NCBI GenBank assembly: GCA_036250225.1
Contig: JAPZLL010000033.1
Span: 124,001-188,000, forward strand
Length of the DNA: 64,000 nucleotides
Direction of reading: 5' to 3'
Origin: Cercophora sp. LCS_1
Lineage: Eukaryota; Ascomycota; Sordariomycetes; Sordariales; Lasiosphaeriaceae
Made by a program: the position numbers and the translations under genes. Below the pieces are notes generated by a model. The model was not told where the DNA came from, made no database searches, and saw nothing but the letters and a program-made list of their open reading frames with translations. Below, in pieces: positions 11,360 to 22,631 of the stretch (positions are counted from its first letter, which is position 1; every line of letters begins with the position of its first letter).

Positions 11360-13329
11360 TCAAAACCCACCAGTCCCCTTCACCCTCTTTACAGCCCCCA
11401 CAAACCCCCAAGCCCAACTCACACCCCCAGGATTAACCCCCATGACGCCCTCCGCCTCCCTTCCCTCCCCGTCCCTCCACACCCCCTCCTCCTTATCCAA
11501 CGCGCCGTAAATCTCGGTGTTTTGATTCTTCCTCAACCCATCCATCCACGCTTTACAAATATCCTCGCTATCTACCATGACATTAATCTCTTGGCTGTGG
11601 AACCAGCTCTGCGTATCCTGGTTTCCGTTCCCCTGAATGCCAATATGTCCATCCGCAATCATCAACTTGATATGACAGCTCCTTTTGCGCATCGCTTGCG
11701 TGATGGGCTTGGTCTGGTCCTTGGCGACGTACCAGTAAAAGTGTAACTTCTCCCTGCCCTGGGGCGAAAGGGATTTGTAGAGTTTATGAGCGACCATTTC
11801 GTTGTGGCCGCCCTGTTTGGGGAGCAGCTCGCCCTACTTGTCGTTAGTACGGTTTGGAGACAAAGTTGGAGGCTGGTGCTTACAGCGTCGTTGTAACCGA
11901 GACAGATCCAGCAGATCACGTCGATGCCGCGCTCGCAGGCGTCTTTGATGGCGGGAATGAGAGGCGATGCGTTGAGGGTGGGGGATTGGATGAAGACAAA
12001 GGCTTTGGCGTGGCGGAGGGCTGAGAGCCAGGCTGCGTTTTGCGGGGTACAGAGAGAGCTGTGACCAGGCGTGCCGTAGGATTTGCGGTTCACCATGGCG
12101 ATGGGAAAGGGGGCGTGGGGAGGGTGGATGACGGAGGGTGTCATTTGAGAGCGGGAAGGGCATTCGGGGGCGCGGGAGCCGGTGAAGGAGGGGTTGGTTG
12201 GGTAGTTCAGGAGGGAGGTGACTTCATCCATGTGGGTGAGAGAGGTGTTAGTTTGCTGGGGTGAGAGGGTGGTTTCGTCGGCAGTTCCGCTGAGCTCGGA
12301 ACCAGCGCCGTGCTCCGCGACACCGTTCTCGGTAGCAGGTGATTTGTGAGTCGGCAAAGGCGGTTGAAGTTGTTTGTGCCATGAGATCAGAGCCATGTCG
12401 TACATCGAGTCGACGATGGGGCCTTCGAGGTGGATGGCCATCTCGAGGTTGTCGTTATCCTGAATGTTGTTGCTTTGGAGGATGGCTGCCTTGCGGTCGA
12501 CGATCATGTACTTGGCGTGAAATGTACCCATTGTAGGTGTGTGGAAGTTGACGACTTGCAACTCCGTATTCGGGATCTCATCAGGTGCTGGGATCCTGAC
12601 GTTCTTCCCGGTGTACTCCTTTACCGGAACGTAGTAGTGTGGTTCAAACAGCTGCTTCGGACTCCCGCGGTCGTAGATGATCTTGACGACGACTTTTGAT
12701 CTTCGTGATCCAGCTCGGCGATCCAGCTCTCGAATCGCGTCGGTGACGATGTTGGAGGCGACGCTGTCTTGCCAGTAGTTGGTGGCTAAAAACACTTCCT
12801 TCTCGGCTTTGACGATGAGGCCAGCCATGTGCCGAACAATGTCGATGATCCTTGTTTAAGTCAGCTCGTATCTCGAACATAGGATTAGGTGACGTACGTA
12901 GAGATGATGGTTACTGGCATAGTCCCACAGCTTCCCATGAGCGACGGACTAACAACGCCGTTGATGGGGTCATCTTCGAGCGCACACAAGGCGTCGTGAT
13001 AAATCTGTCTGGTCAGTGAATTTGCATCAGGGGAATAACGGTTTCGTCACCTTGAGAAACAGGTCACTTGGCCTGGATGGCCCCCATTTCCCGCAGCCAA
13101 AAGCTTTGGCGAGGTCATCTGGCGTAGCGTCTTCCTCACTTGCGTCGTCGTCGTCAGTAGCCTTCCGTTTTAGCGATTTCCGACGCTTCCAATCGCCATA
13201 TAGCCTCTTCCAGGCCTCACCCGGCGTCAAGCTGGGATCCTGGGCAAGCAAAGACGATACACTGTCGGGAGACGTGCATGCCTCCACAACCCGGTCGCTA
13301 ATGTGACCTGCCGATCTGTGGGACTTCAT
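11360..13329 (-). CDS. Phospholipase D-family protein with two HKD motifs
   Basis: Four exons join in phase: 13329-13051, 13004-12898, 12850-11884, 11833-11360; introns are 46, 47 and 50 bp. The product is 608 residues. Two HKD motifs are present: HAKYMIVD followed by SNNIQDNDNLE, and HIKLMIAD followed by GNGNQDTQSW. HKD enzymes form a covalent phosphohistidine intermediate and act on phosphodiester bonds; fungal members of this type are cardiolipin synthase/PLD-like proteins of uncertain substrate. A proline-serine-rich segment separates the halves. An upstream in-frame ATG at 13428 would add a hydrophobic N-terminal segment (NIIFFLVASILYLYC) that could be a membrane anchor, so the start is unsure. 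The last 50 residues are glycine-rich and not conserved. Confidence 0.85.
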
Positions 13330-14460
13330 CTCGCGCCTGGTGATACAGTAAAGATACAAGATCGATGCAACGAGAAAAAAAATGATATTCCGAGCAAGAG
13401 GAGAATTCGAAACTAAAAAAAAAAACAACGACTGCCAATAGCTAATCCCTTCCAGAAGCCTAACTCCAGGGAGGTGCGATGGACTGCCCGATGACGAAAG
13501 ACGTCAGCGCCAGCAGGTTGATGCCAAGCTTTGCCAAGATCCGGGGATGGGGTGTCGGTCGGGCAGGGGTGTTTTTGTCGGGACAAAGCCGGGGTTAACT
13601 CTCGAAGCGCTGTTGCCGAAGGGTGATACGAAAAGAGGATAGCAAGAATAGGATCTTACCGTGGGGTTCTGACATGAGCTCAGTGGATATATCTCCCCAG
13701 AAGCTTGTTGAGGCTGGCGCATCTTGGTTGGCGTTCTCATGACGTCAGGTGCTTGTGGCGGGCCAGAACCCATGCAACTGGAAGCTGCATCGCCGAGGGT
13801 CACTCTCTTGACTGAGCCAAATGCGACATAGATTAGAAGAGAAAGTAGGGGAGACACGAGGGTTTGAACCTCAGGAAACGTGCAAATGGAGTAGCGTCAG
13901 ACCCCGCGAAATGGTCTGCGTCCTGGCGCTCTGCTGTGTCGTTCGTGCAAGCTTCAGCGATTGGCAGACACCGAGACGGACTCGCACAAGCATGTTGATT
14001 CTTCCCCAGAACACATCCGGGTACCGCCGATACACCCAATGGAAATCATGCATGCTGCCAGCACAATACTCCTCTAATCCAGTGTATAGGGGATCCGGGA
14101 TGAGTTCTGGGGGAGATCCAAAGTGCATGCGAATCAATCTCGACATCGCGCCTACACCGAAACCCCCGTACGATCCAGAAAGAGCATGGGAAGAGAAGAT
14201 GGAAAGACGGCATTTGGGTGGGTGGAGGGAGGGAAAAGTGCCACCTAAATAGGGAGGGCATGTCGGACCCGCAAGGAAAAAGTGGCTGACTTGTTGAGGC
14301 TGATGATTGTCAATGTATGACACGTCTATTCGCTAGCTGCGCCGCCCTGGCGATATACAAACACAAAAACAAAACATGGATGCCCAAGTGGCGCTGTGTT
14401 ACCCTCAGTCCCTGCGCGCCAGACCCGTAGATACCGAAAAAAAAAAAAGAGAAAGATGCT
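13330..14460. other. Intergenic region, no gene seen
   Basis: About 1.1 kb upstream of the PLD gene and downstream of the aminopeptidase. Overlapping open frames on both strands lack domains. A T-arm-like hairpin on the minus strand at 13857-13882 is discussed under rejected items. A homopolymer A run lies near 14438-14450. Confidence 0.4.
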
Positions 14461-15714
14461 TTACAAATCGCCCATGCTCTGCTCGCTCTTCTCGAGAGCA
14501 GCGAAATCGGTGAACGCCAACTCGTAGCCGAAGGCAAGGGTCATGCGTGCGTGTTGAAGCATGTGATCGAACGAAAGGTATTTGATCAGGTCGTCAGTGC
14601 TGTGGATGTGGTTGTCCGAGTACTCAAACGCAGACTCGATCACAAAGGCCGACGGGTACCCGGCCTTGGAGGCAGACGCGTGGTCCGAGCACGCATAGCC
14701 GCACTTGGTCTCAACGAAGGGGATGTCGCAGTACTCGACAATCACCTTCTTGATGAACTCGGTCAGGTTGGGGTCAACAAAGTCAACAATAACACCGACG
14801 CTCTCAACCTTGCCGGCCTGGAGCGTGCGAGTGACGTGTCCAGTCATGTCCTGCTGGAGCATGGCCTTGACATCGCGGCCGGCCTTGGCGTAGCTGCTGA
14901 AAATGGCCTGGCTGCCCAGCAGACCGCCTTCCTCAGCGCTGTACCAGTGGAACTCAATCGTGTTCTCGTGCTCGCCCTTGACGATGGCCTCAGACTGGAG
15001 GATGACGCGGAAAGCCTCGAGGATGGTGACAGTTCCGCTGCCATCATCGTCGGCACCTGGCGCCGCCAAGACGCTGGGGAGCCAGAGGTTGATCGAGTCT
15101 TGGTGAGCGCCGATGACGACGGTCGAGTTTGTCTTGCCCGGGATGGTGGCAATGATGCTATTCTGGCCCCACGGGTGGGGGAAATGCTCTGCGCGCACGT
15201 AGTCTTCGGCGCCGGCGGCCTTGATGGTGTCGCGGACCTGGCCAAGAAGCCACTCGCTTGATTGCCGACCATAGTCGGACTTGTAGTATCTCGTGTGGAA
15301 TGATGTAAACTTGGTCAAATGATCCTCCATCTCGGTCTTGCTCAGGTTCGCAAGAAGAGGCTTGACCTCCTTTTGGAGTGTTGGCTTCTTGGGGAAGACA
15401 GCCTTGCTTCGGGTGCGGAGGGTGGCGAGGTCGGCATTGTCGGTAATGTCGAAGAAGCGCTTTCCGTCCTAAGCTGTCATCAGCATCAACTCGTCCAGCA
15501 CGGCATCGCAAAAGCATACCCGGCGCAGCTCCCACTTCTGCTCCTCAGTTACCCATCGTGTGTCGCCGGGCGCCAGCTCGATGTGGTATTTGGGCGCATC
15601 CTCTGGCACGCCATCGGGGTACAAGTTGACGTTGTTTGTCTCGCTGTGTTCGACAAAGCGAGCGCTCGCCGCGGGAAGCAGCAGCGCGGAGAGAAAAGTG
15701 TTCGAAAGCTTCAT
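14461..15714 (-). CDS. lap1: Secreted M28 zinc aminopeptidase (leucine aminopeptidase type)
   Basis: Two exons, 15714-15520 and 15468-14461, with a 51-bp intron, give 400 residues. The N-terminus MKLSNTFLSALLLPAASA is a signal peptide. The M28 metal ligands and catalytic residues are all visible: His in GAHQDS (about 187), bridging Asp in GADDDGSGT (about 206), Glu-Glu in SAEEGGLLGS (244/245), Asp in QQDMTG, and His in DNHIHSTDD. Family M28E enzymes release hydrophobic N-terminal amino acids outside the cell; an N-terminal propeptide of about 80 residues is usual and fits here. Length and motif order match secreted fungal leucine aminopeptidases, hence the symbol. The enzyme should be active. 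Confidence 0.93.
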
Positions 15715-16795
15715 GATGGGTAAATCTGCGTAGTCTCAAAATAGGTCGATGGCGGAGAAAGGATGGAGGAAGAAGGAGGACGGGAAAGCTCGAGGCAGCT
15801 CTTGGTTCCCTTCGCGTGCGTCAGTCACCTGGGGTGTTTCGGGACCTGCGCAAGCGATAAGATAGGCTGATCGCCAGCTGGTGGGGCTGTTCCGACTGGC
15901 CGATCCGACAGGGGTTGCGAAGCGAGTTACCTAGGCGATTAAAAGCTCCAGCTTCATCACCTCGAAGCTCAAGACAGCAGAACAACAAGACGGTGAAGAG
16001 ATCCCAGAAAGCATGGAAGTAAAGCACGATTGGCGGGCTCGGAGCATAGGGAAACTCGGAACTCAGCTTTCCTTCAAATTTTTTTTTTTTTCAGCCCTGC
16101 AGCAAGTCCGTTAGGGTGCCCTCGCGGTTCCGCGACAACTCGTTGTCCGCCTGCAATGACTGGGCAGAGCACCAGGAACAGCGCAGCGACTCTGTGACAA
16201 GCTCCTCATCAACCGGGTACTCTGTCAATCTGTGAAACTGGCCTGCCATCTCACAATGTCAGAACGTAAACCGTAATAAACCGTAATCATGGAGGAGTCC
16301 CTCCTAAGCCCCAACCGCCCGGTAAGATCCTGAGCCGTTGATTGCGCGTTGCTGCTGACCACATTGAGACAATGACTGCATCCCTTCTCATTGTCCATTG
16401 TTCAAGCAGCTCTCTGTCAAAGCACTTGGGGTATTTACCTTAAAACCACAGATCGCAACAACCATGAAATCCACTGAGAGTCCCATTCTCATTTCCAGGT
16501 TCTCAAACAGTCCAAGGACGTTACACCAAACTCCACTTGGCGGCCAAAACGGAGAGAACAACGTGAACGAAGCCCAAGATGCTTAGAAATCGTGGTCCGA
16601 AATAAGCTTTCCACCTCCCGCTGCCACCCCGCAAATCCCATAACAAATACACGGGTATTTATGACCTCATCCCGTCCCACTCCCATCAAGACCACAGTCC
16701 ACAGCACCACGGAGCACTTCAACAAAACTCCCCTCCATCCTTTTCCCAAACTCCCAATGATCGCATCCTAGGTAAATCCCACCACTTAACCCACC
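15715..16795. other. Divergent promoter region
   Basis: About 1.1 kb between the minus-strand aminopeptidase and the plus-strand DUF1295-like gene, so it probably contains both promoters. A T-run at 16079-16091 and a short direct repeat of cgtaataaac near 16267-16285 are the only features seen. Confidence 0.4.
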
Positions 16796-17698
16796 ATGGC
16801 CGACAACCCAACCGGCACCGCCAAAGCCGACGGCGCCCCTAAGCCCAACCGCGACCTCATCAAGCGGGGCGTCTACGCCTCCAACCCGCTAGGCACAACC
16901 ACCTTTGTCGGTCTGCGCGCTCTGGACCCCATCCTCCAATACCAGCTCCTGGCCCGTGGCTGGGGCGAGTCCTTCCTCTCCCGCATCGGCATCTCCTCGA
17001 TCCCGCTGCACGGCCATGGTATCTCCGACTACCTCTCGTACTCGTCCCTCCCCAAGGACTCAGCGGGCTACTTGACCGCCTTGGACGCCGTCTCCCTGCG
17101 TGACCTGCCCGTCTCCCGCTTGATCCTGCTCGGCATGGCAACAGGCAGCACGCTCAAGCAAATCTTCTGGCTGCTGTACTTATCCAGGGAGGAACTCACC
17201 CCTGCGTCGGCGGTCGCCGTCTCAGGCTACAACACGGTCGTCAACTCGCTCGCTTCGCTGCTGCTTTTGTCATCCACGGCCTCCTCGGCGTTGGCATCTC
17301 CCAAGGTATCCATCCCCGGCGGCAGCGGGCTGGCGCTGAGCCTCCCGACGGCCGTAGGTGTGGTGCTGTACACGGTGGGCATGGCGCTCGAGACGGTGTC
17401 GGAGATGCAGCGGAAGCGGTTCAAGGACAAGAGCGAGAACAAGGGAAAGATCTGCGCGACGGGACTTTGGGCATCGGCGCGCCATATCAATTACGGGGGG
17501 TATACGCTGTGGCGGACGGGCTACGGATTGGCTGCCGGCGGCTGGGTTGCCGGCGCGGCGGTGGCGGCGTGGCATTGGTGGACGTTCGTCAAGTCGTCGG
17601 TGCCGATTCTCAACGACTACATGGTCAAGAAGTATCCGGCACAGTGGAAAAAGTATCAGCGGGATGTCAAGTGGATGTTGATCCCTGGTGTCTTCTAG
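16796..17698 (+). CDS. DUF1295 / steroid-reductase-like multipass membrane protein
   Basis: 300 residues, no intron, start in a good context (ccaccatgg). Several hydrophobic segments are visible, including SRLILLGMATGSTLKQIFWLLY-like sequence near 105-125, LASLLLLSSTAS, and ALSLPTAVGVVLYTVGMALE. The C-terminal half has the DUF1295 pattern: Q-R-K-R-F-K-D near 205, then GLWASARHINYGGYTLWR (here the usual GLW..SRHPNY signature with IN for PN) and a final KYPAQWKKYQRDV. The family is related to 3-oxo-5-alpha-steroid 4-dehydrogenase and isoprenylcysteine methyltransferase and sits in internal membranes. The substrate is not known. Confidence 0.85.
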   Translation: MADNPTGTAKADGAPKPNRDLIKRGVYASNPLGTTTFVGLRALDPILQYQLLARGWGESFLSRIGISSIPLHGHGISDYLSYSSLPKDSAGYLTALDAVSLRDLPVSRLILLGMATGSTLKQIFWLLYLSREELTPASAVAVSGYNTVVNSLASLLLLSSTASSALASPKVSIPGGSGLALSLPTAVGVVLYTVGMALETVSEMQRKRFKDKSENKGKICATGLWASARHINYGGYTLWRTGYGLAAGGWVAGAAVAAWHWWTFVKSSVPILNDYMVKKYPAQWKKYQRDVKWMLIPGVF

Positions 17699-17976
17699 GT
17701 GTTAAACGTGTATATGTAGGATACTTGCATATTGACGCTCGCTCTATTGCACTGATGGGGTTCGGTTTATCAGGGACAACGTGTGCGCTGGTTCGTTGAC
17801 AAAGGGAATTGTGCTTGTCCAACATTTGTGACCCAACCTCCCAATGCTGATGATAATACGCTACGTGTACAACGAAAGTGATGGTGCGAAAAAAAAAAAA
17901 AAAAAAAGTTCCCTGTACCAGCTCATGTTTGCGTCATGCACCGAAAAATGATGTGGTATAGATAAACGACACCCCC

Positions 17977-19744
17977 TCACATGCTGTCCTCCATCTGCCG
18001 ACTCCTGGTCTTGGCCCAGCTGTCTCTCTCCCTCTTGCCGCCCTGGCTTTCCAGGCCCATGCCTCGCTCAACCCACTGCTTACTCCCCATCTCGCTCAGG
18101 CGCGACAACGCTCTGGCAAATGCAAAAGCCTCCTCATCTCCGGTAAAGAGATTCGACTTGGACAGTTGGTCCACGTTGTGTTCCAGATCGTCCATCATAT
18201 GGCTCATAACGTCCTCCACCGAGCGTGCCCCGTCCCCGCCGTTCTTCATCAGCGACTCCTGGATCTCGGCTCGCGACACAAACAGCTCTTGCAATGGCAC
18301 CGCTGTTGTCAACACCAGCTTCGCGTGCGACTCGTACACAGCATCGATGAATGTGATGAACCGTCGCGCCAAATCGCGCTGTCGGAATGTCATCCCCGGT
18401 ACTTCGGTCACCACGAAGGCATCGTATGATCGCATCAGCTCGATATAATCCGCTGCGCTCGTCGGGCGACCAATCAGTTCGTCAAACGTGAACCACGCGC
18501 ACCGACCGCTAACCCGCGGGACAATGATCTCTCTCCCCCAAACACGCTGGACCTCGGGATGTGGCTCGGGTGTTTCGGGGTCGCCCAGGAAGCGGAACCA
18601 TTTCTCGGCGTGGGAGGCGGCGTGCGCATCGAGAGGGGTGTGGTATACGCCTGATGGCGGACGAGGAATCTTGCGGTAGTCGGTCGTGGAATCGAGGTTG
18701 ACAACGTGAAGGCGGCGCTTGAGCAGCTGGATAGCGGGGATGAAGCTCTCACGCTGGATGCCGTTCTTATACAGCTCGTCGGGGTGGCGGTTGGACGTGG
18801 TCACGAGCACAACGCCGTGCGACATGAGGGATTCGAGGAGGCGGCGCAAGATCATAGCGTCGGCGACGTCGGTGCACTGGAACTCGTCGAAGCAGAGGAC
18901 GTTGGCTTGCTCGGCGATCTCGGCGGCTACGAAAGGAACCGCGTCGACGTCGCTGCCGTATTGAAGTTTCATCTTGTGGAGGCGCCGGTGGACGTCTTGC
19001 ATGAAGTTGTGGAAGTGGATGCGGGTCTTAGATCGGACCGCGTTCGGGAGGGTATCGTAAAAGAGATCCATCATCATGGTCTTCCCGCTGCCAACATCGC
19101 CGTAGAGGTAGAGGCCCCGTGGGAGGTCGGAGGGGATGGCTGCAATCTGGGTTTGGGAGGAGCCGCCAAGCCATGAGAAGAGAGACTTCTTGGAAGGTTT
19201 AAGGGATTCGAGAGTCGGATGGACGACGGGGCGAGCCTCGTAGTGTCGGAGCTCCTCATGCAGATGTTGGAGGCTCTGGATGATACCTATTCGCGACCTT
19301 GTGGTTAGTCGGGGCGGTGGGAGACGTGGTCGCGTGATCACTGACCTCTTTGGTGCTCGTCGTTGCGGATCAGTCCAAGGTCGACACGCCTGTCATATTC
19401 CTGTATTGGCCCAATATCCTCTGTATTGACTGCTCTGGTTGTTAGCCGCGGCTTTTGGCGACGCAGCTCCAGGTTTGCTTGCCATTCTCAAAGGTCGCAG
19501 AGGCGACAGATGCTCGTCTTCGCTGCCCCGCGACGAAGGTTGCAGGGAACACAACGCGCGACGTCGGCCGGCCGGCTGTTCGAGTGAGGCCGGGTGTCGC
19601 CGAAACTTGTTGGTTTGTCGCTGACGATCGGCAAGCCGTACATATTGAGCGACGGCGCACATAACCGGGCGTCGCTGGCATACATCGGCTGCTTCGAGGG
19701 AAGAGGACCGCCCTCACGGACGTCAAAGTTTGCGGCGGTCGCAT
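17977..19744 (-). CDS. AFG1: AFG1-like mitochondrial AAA+ ATPase
   Basis: Three exons, 19744-19483, 19432-19346 and 19286-17977, join in phase to 552 residues. Exon 1 encodes a basic presequence (CMPATPGYVRRRSIC region) expected to send the protein to mitochondria. Exon 2 carries NTEDIGPIQEYDRRVDLG, the conserved AFG1 opening. Walker A is GDVGSGKT, Walker B is LCFDEFQ, and FVTTSNRHPDELYKNG-type sequence (here LVTTSNRHPDELYKNG) is sensor 1. Ends of the domain, VTEVPGM and FITFIDAVYE, are also there. AFG1 is known from yeast and animals to help degrade mitochondrially encoded respiratory subunits. Intron 1 (19433-19482) fits only as a GC-AG intron (gcaagc donor, ctaac branch). Strongly supported apart from the exact start. 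Confidence 0.92.
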
Positions 19745-21045
19745 TCTGTCGGCAAGGTTCCAAACTCGAGCGGTGTAGCGGTGGAAGGGGAAGAAGGCGG
19801 TATCTAGGACGAAAAGAACATAGTACTCGTCGCAAGGCCCGACGAGTTCGGAGGAAGGTGTGCGATGAGAAGAAAGTGCGGAACTTGGTCGGCTTCGACC
19901 CCGTTGTTGTTTTCGTGCGAAAGGGGGACCAATATCGCTAATTGACAGTTCAGGCGAAGGGCAAGGTCGAGCCTTGATTAGGTCTCGTAGGGTTCAGGGT
20001 TGTGTCGGTGTCGAGAGTCAGTCTCGTCAAGAGCCCATCGGGGGTTTCTATTGCGGGTTTTTGGAGAAAATACGTCACGTCAGCCGGGATCTCGGTCACG
20101 CTCGCAAAGAGAGCGGCAGGGGCGATTCTTCGGCTGCGGGTTTTGTCGGATTTGTGCGACGGCTTCCAATGCCGCGGCACTGATGAGCGCAAGCGGCGCG
20201 CCCACACACGCGATTCGCTGCGGTCCGCTGGTTGGAATGAAAGCGCGGGGTTGTGGAGGGGCTGCGGGATGGCCCATGCAAGTGCCTGAATTTGGCTAAC
20301 GCCAAGATTCCGTTCAGGCTTCGTCAACCTTCAACATCCCTCAGTTCTCCTTGATTTTCTTTGTTACCTATCTCGTCCACCTGAAGCCTTCACGGTTCCG
20401 GCTCGCCTTCCCAATTTTTGAGATCGCATCATGAAGACAGCGCTCTGTTTGGGCCTTCGGGAGTTGATATAGCTGCCGACTCATCGAATGCAACATCCCT
20501 GCAGCCGCCACAGGCCGAACTTCGTCCGGTTTCGCAGACGAGATCCGATGATCCGATCCGGACAGTCGTTGTCGCACAGTCCCGCAGTTCATCTATCTCT
20601 TGTCGCATGGAATAAGACACCGGCGTACAAGATTGACGTAGAGTCAGCACTGGCATCCGGCCGAGGGTCCGATTCAGCTCCAACGCTCATCTTTCGAGAC
20701 ACCACCCCCCCACGAAACAGAGAAATATCACAAACCCTAACCCTCGCCATAACACTCAACGGCAACATTGACAACTCGACAGGCAAAGGAGTGACAGCAT
20801 ATTATTAGAGGCTAACGCCAAAACTAGTCCTAGTTAAAAATGTGACCATACGTCGCGATGGAATTTCCCTTCCCCCGAAACAGAGAGCGCACGCCATTAA
20901 ATTCCCAGCCAGAGTCGTCGGAACACAGACGACTTTCCCATCTTGAGTAAAACGAACAAATCCTGCAAGTTACAATATTTTCAAACTCGATCAGATACGG
21001 GTCTCTCATTCCGTCCGCACTCTGAAGGTGGCCCGAGGTTTCCTC
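19745..21045. other. Intergenic region, no gene seen
   Basis: About 1.3 kb between the 5' end of AFG1 and the 3' end of the cupredoxin gene. Short overlapping frames on both strands have no domain or codon regularity that I can see. It probably holds the AFG1 promoter. Confidence 0.4.
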
Positions 21046-21757
21046 TTAAATAAGCAGAATCGCAGCAGCACCGGCAGCCGCCAGACCAGCAAAGGATGGG
21101 CCACCAGTAGCAGCAGCATTCGCCGTCGTCGAAGTAGCCGAAGCCGAGGTGGTAGTACTCGTTCCGGTGGTGCTGGCGCTGGTGCTGGTGCTCGTCGCCG
21201 TGGCCGCAGTCGAGGTGTCAACGGAAGCTGTTACGGGCAACTGGGCAATGGTGCCACCAAAGACTTGGTTGGGCGAAGTGGCATTGGAAGCGTTCCTGGC
21301 CAGCGTGATATACGCGTCTAGGGTGTTGGCGCTGACAGAATTTGGGTTGACAACACCGACCATGCCGTTCTTGCAGTGCTGGCCTGTATTCTGAGAGCAG
21401 TAGAAGACGAGAGGGTTGGTGTCATTCACGGTGACGCGGAAGACGTTTGCCCACAATGATATCAGTATCAATATCATCCAAAGCAGTTGAGGGACTCACA
21501 TTCGGGCCGCCCTCTGCAGTCGGGAAGAATCCGGAAAAGAAACCAGCGCTTCTGGTTGGAACACAGGCTTGACCCCAGGTACCCTGGACGACACTGTGGT
21601 TTCTCGCCCAGAATCGGAACTCCAAGACGTCGCCTTCCGCCACGATGATGTTGTTGGGGGTGAAAGTGAGGCCGAATCTGCCGACCGCGATGGGGACGAT
21701 GGCGGCGTTGGCCTGCCAAGCCAGGGCCACAGCGAAAATGAGACTGGCGAGCATCAT
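21046..21757 (-). CDS. GPI-anchored cupredoxin-domain protein (serine/threonine-rich)
   Basis: Exon 1 is 21757 to about 21499 and exon 2 runs to 21046. Exon 1 gives a signal peptide (MMLASLIFAVALAWQANA) and the first copper-site motif NHSVVQGTW. Exon 2 gives FRVTVNDTNPLVFYC, QHCKNGMVG (Cys, His and Met ligands of a blue-copper site), then an alanine/serine/threonine-rich stalk and a hydrophobic tail AAAGAAAILLI typical of GPI attachment. Fungal proteins of this type are cell-surface proteins of unknown function. The exons should join between GGPN and VFRV, but the 55-bp segment between them begins gtgagt and has no AG at its end. A canonical GT-AG intron of 109 bp is also in frame but would remove the Cys ligand. 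See findings. Confidence 0.8.
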
Positions 21758-22631
21758 GGTGAAGTTTTGTGGCGTCTTTTAAACGATTGATCTTACTTTG
21801 ACCTGAGAATAGGATCGAAGTTTGCTGTGATGAGCAGGTTTCCGGGTCGCAACGGGCGGACGACTCGCTGCTAAAGTCTTATAAGCCGTCTTTATGGCTT
21901 TGGACATGACGCAACGAGCTCCCGCTTGCGCAACTACGAGGCGTTATGAACAAGAAGCTCTCCTCTCCTACAACCGCTTGGCTTCACGGTTATTGGTAGA
22001 TTTGGTGGCGTGTCGTCGTAAGGTCCCGCCGGTTTGGGCAAGGCCGGGTCGCGAGCCGTGTTCACTCTTTCACCATGTCGCATCAGAACAAAGAAAGTTG
22101 CCCCAAGCTCCCGCATCCCCACTTCGATTCCGTCGTTTCCGTCATTTGGGAACTCACCAAAGGTGTATGGGGAGAGGGGCTCGGCTGCATGTCTCAAGTC
22201 TGATCTCAGAGATACGGTCAAATGGGCGACCTACCGTCTCAGGGGCTCAGGGGCCAACATCACCACCACAGGATGGGTGCCTGAGACTGCACGCACCAAT
22301 TCTCTCCAATTCCAGAAGGTGATTGACCAATGGTATACCATTGTATCCGGTCTTCTTTGCGCAAGTGCAGCTATCCGCTGTGCCAGTTTTGTCGCCTGAC
22401 AGGCAGCAGCTTCTCTGCCATGTTCCCAGTATTTACCCCACGTTTCCAGGCCGACAAATGTTTGCCTTGGGCTTGGCAGGGATGTGTCAGCATTGAATTC
22501 CGAGCACCCTGCTACCCGACGGCGAAGCCAAGAGACACAAGTATAAGACACCACCGGCTAGTCAAGCTGATCCGATCGACGGACATCTAGCCTCTGGGAA
22601 AATCGTCAGGAAAACCGTGCAAACCACTGGA
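21758..22631. other. Divergent promoter region
   Basis: About 870 bp between the divergently transcribed cupredoxin and kinesin genes. Several open frames overlap on both strands without any domain. It probably holds both promoters. Confidence 0.4.

Noticed and set aside
13835..13995. Possible tRNA on the minus strand, with a T-arm-like hairpin (ggttcaaaccc) at 13857-13882
   Set aside because: The T-loop fits, but no matching 7-bp acceptor strand, D-arm or 7-base anticodon loop can be found within 60-120 bp upstream.
14551..15261. 236-residue open frame antisense to the aminopeptidase
   Set aside because: It mirrors the M28 peptidase coding frame and contains no recognisable domain.
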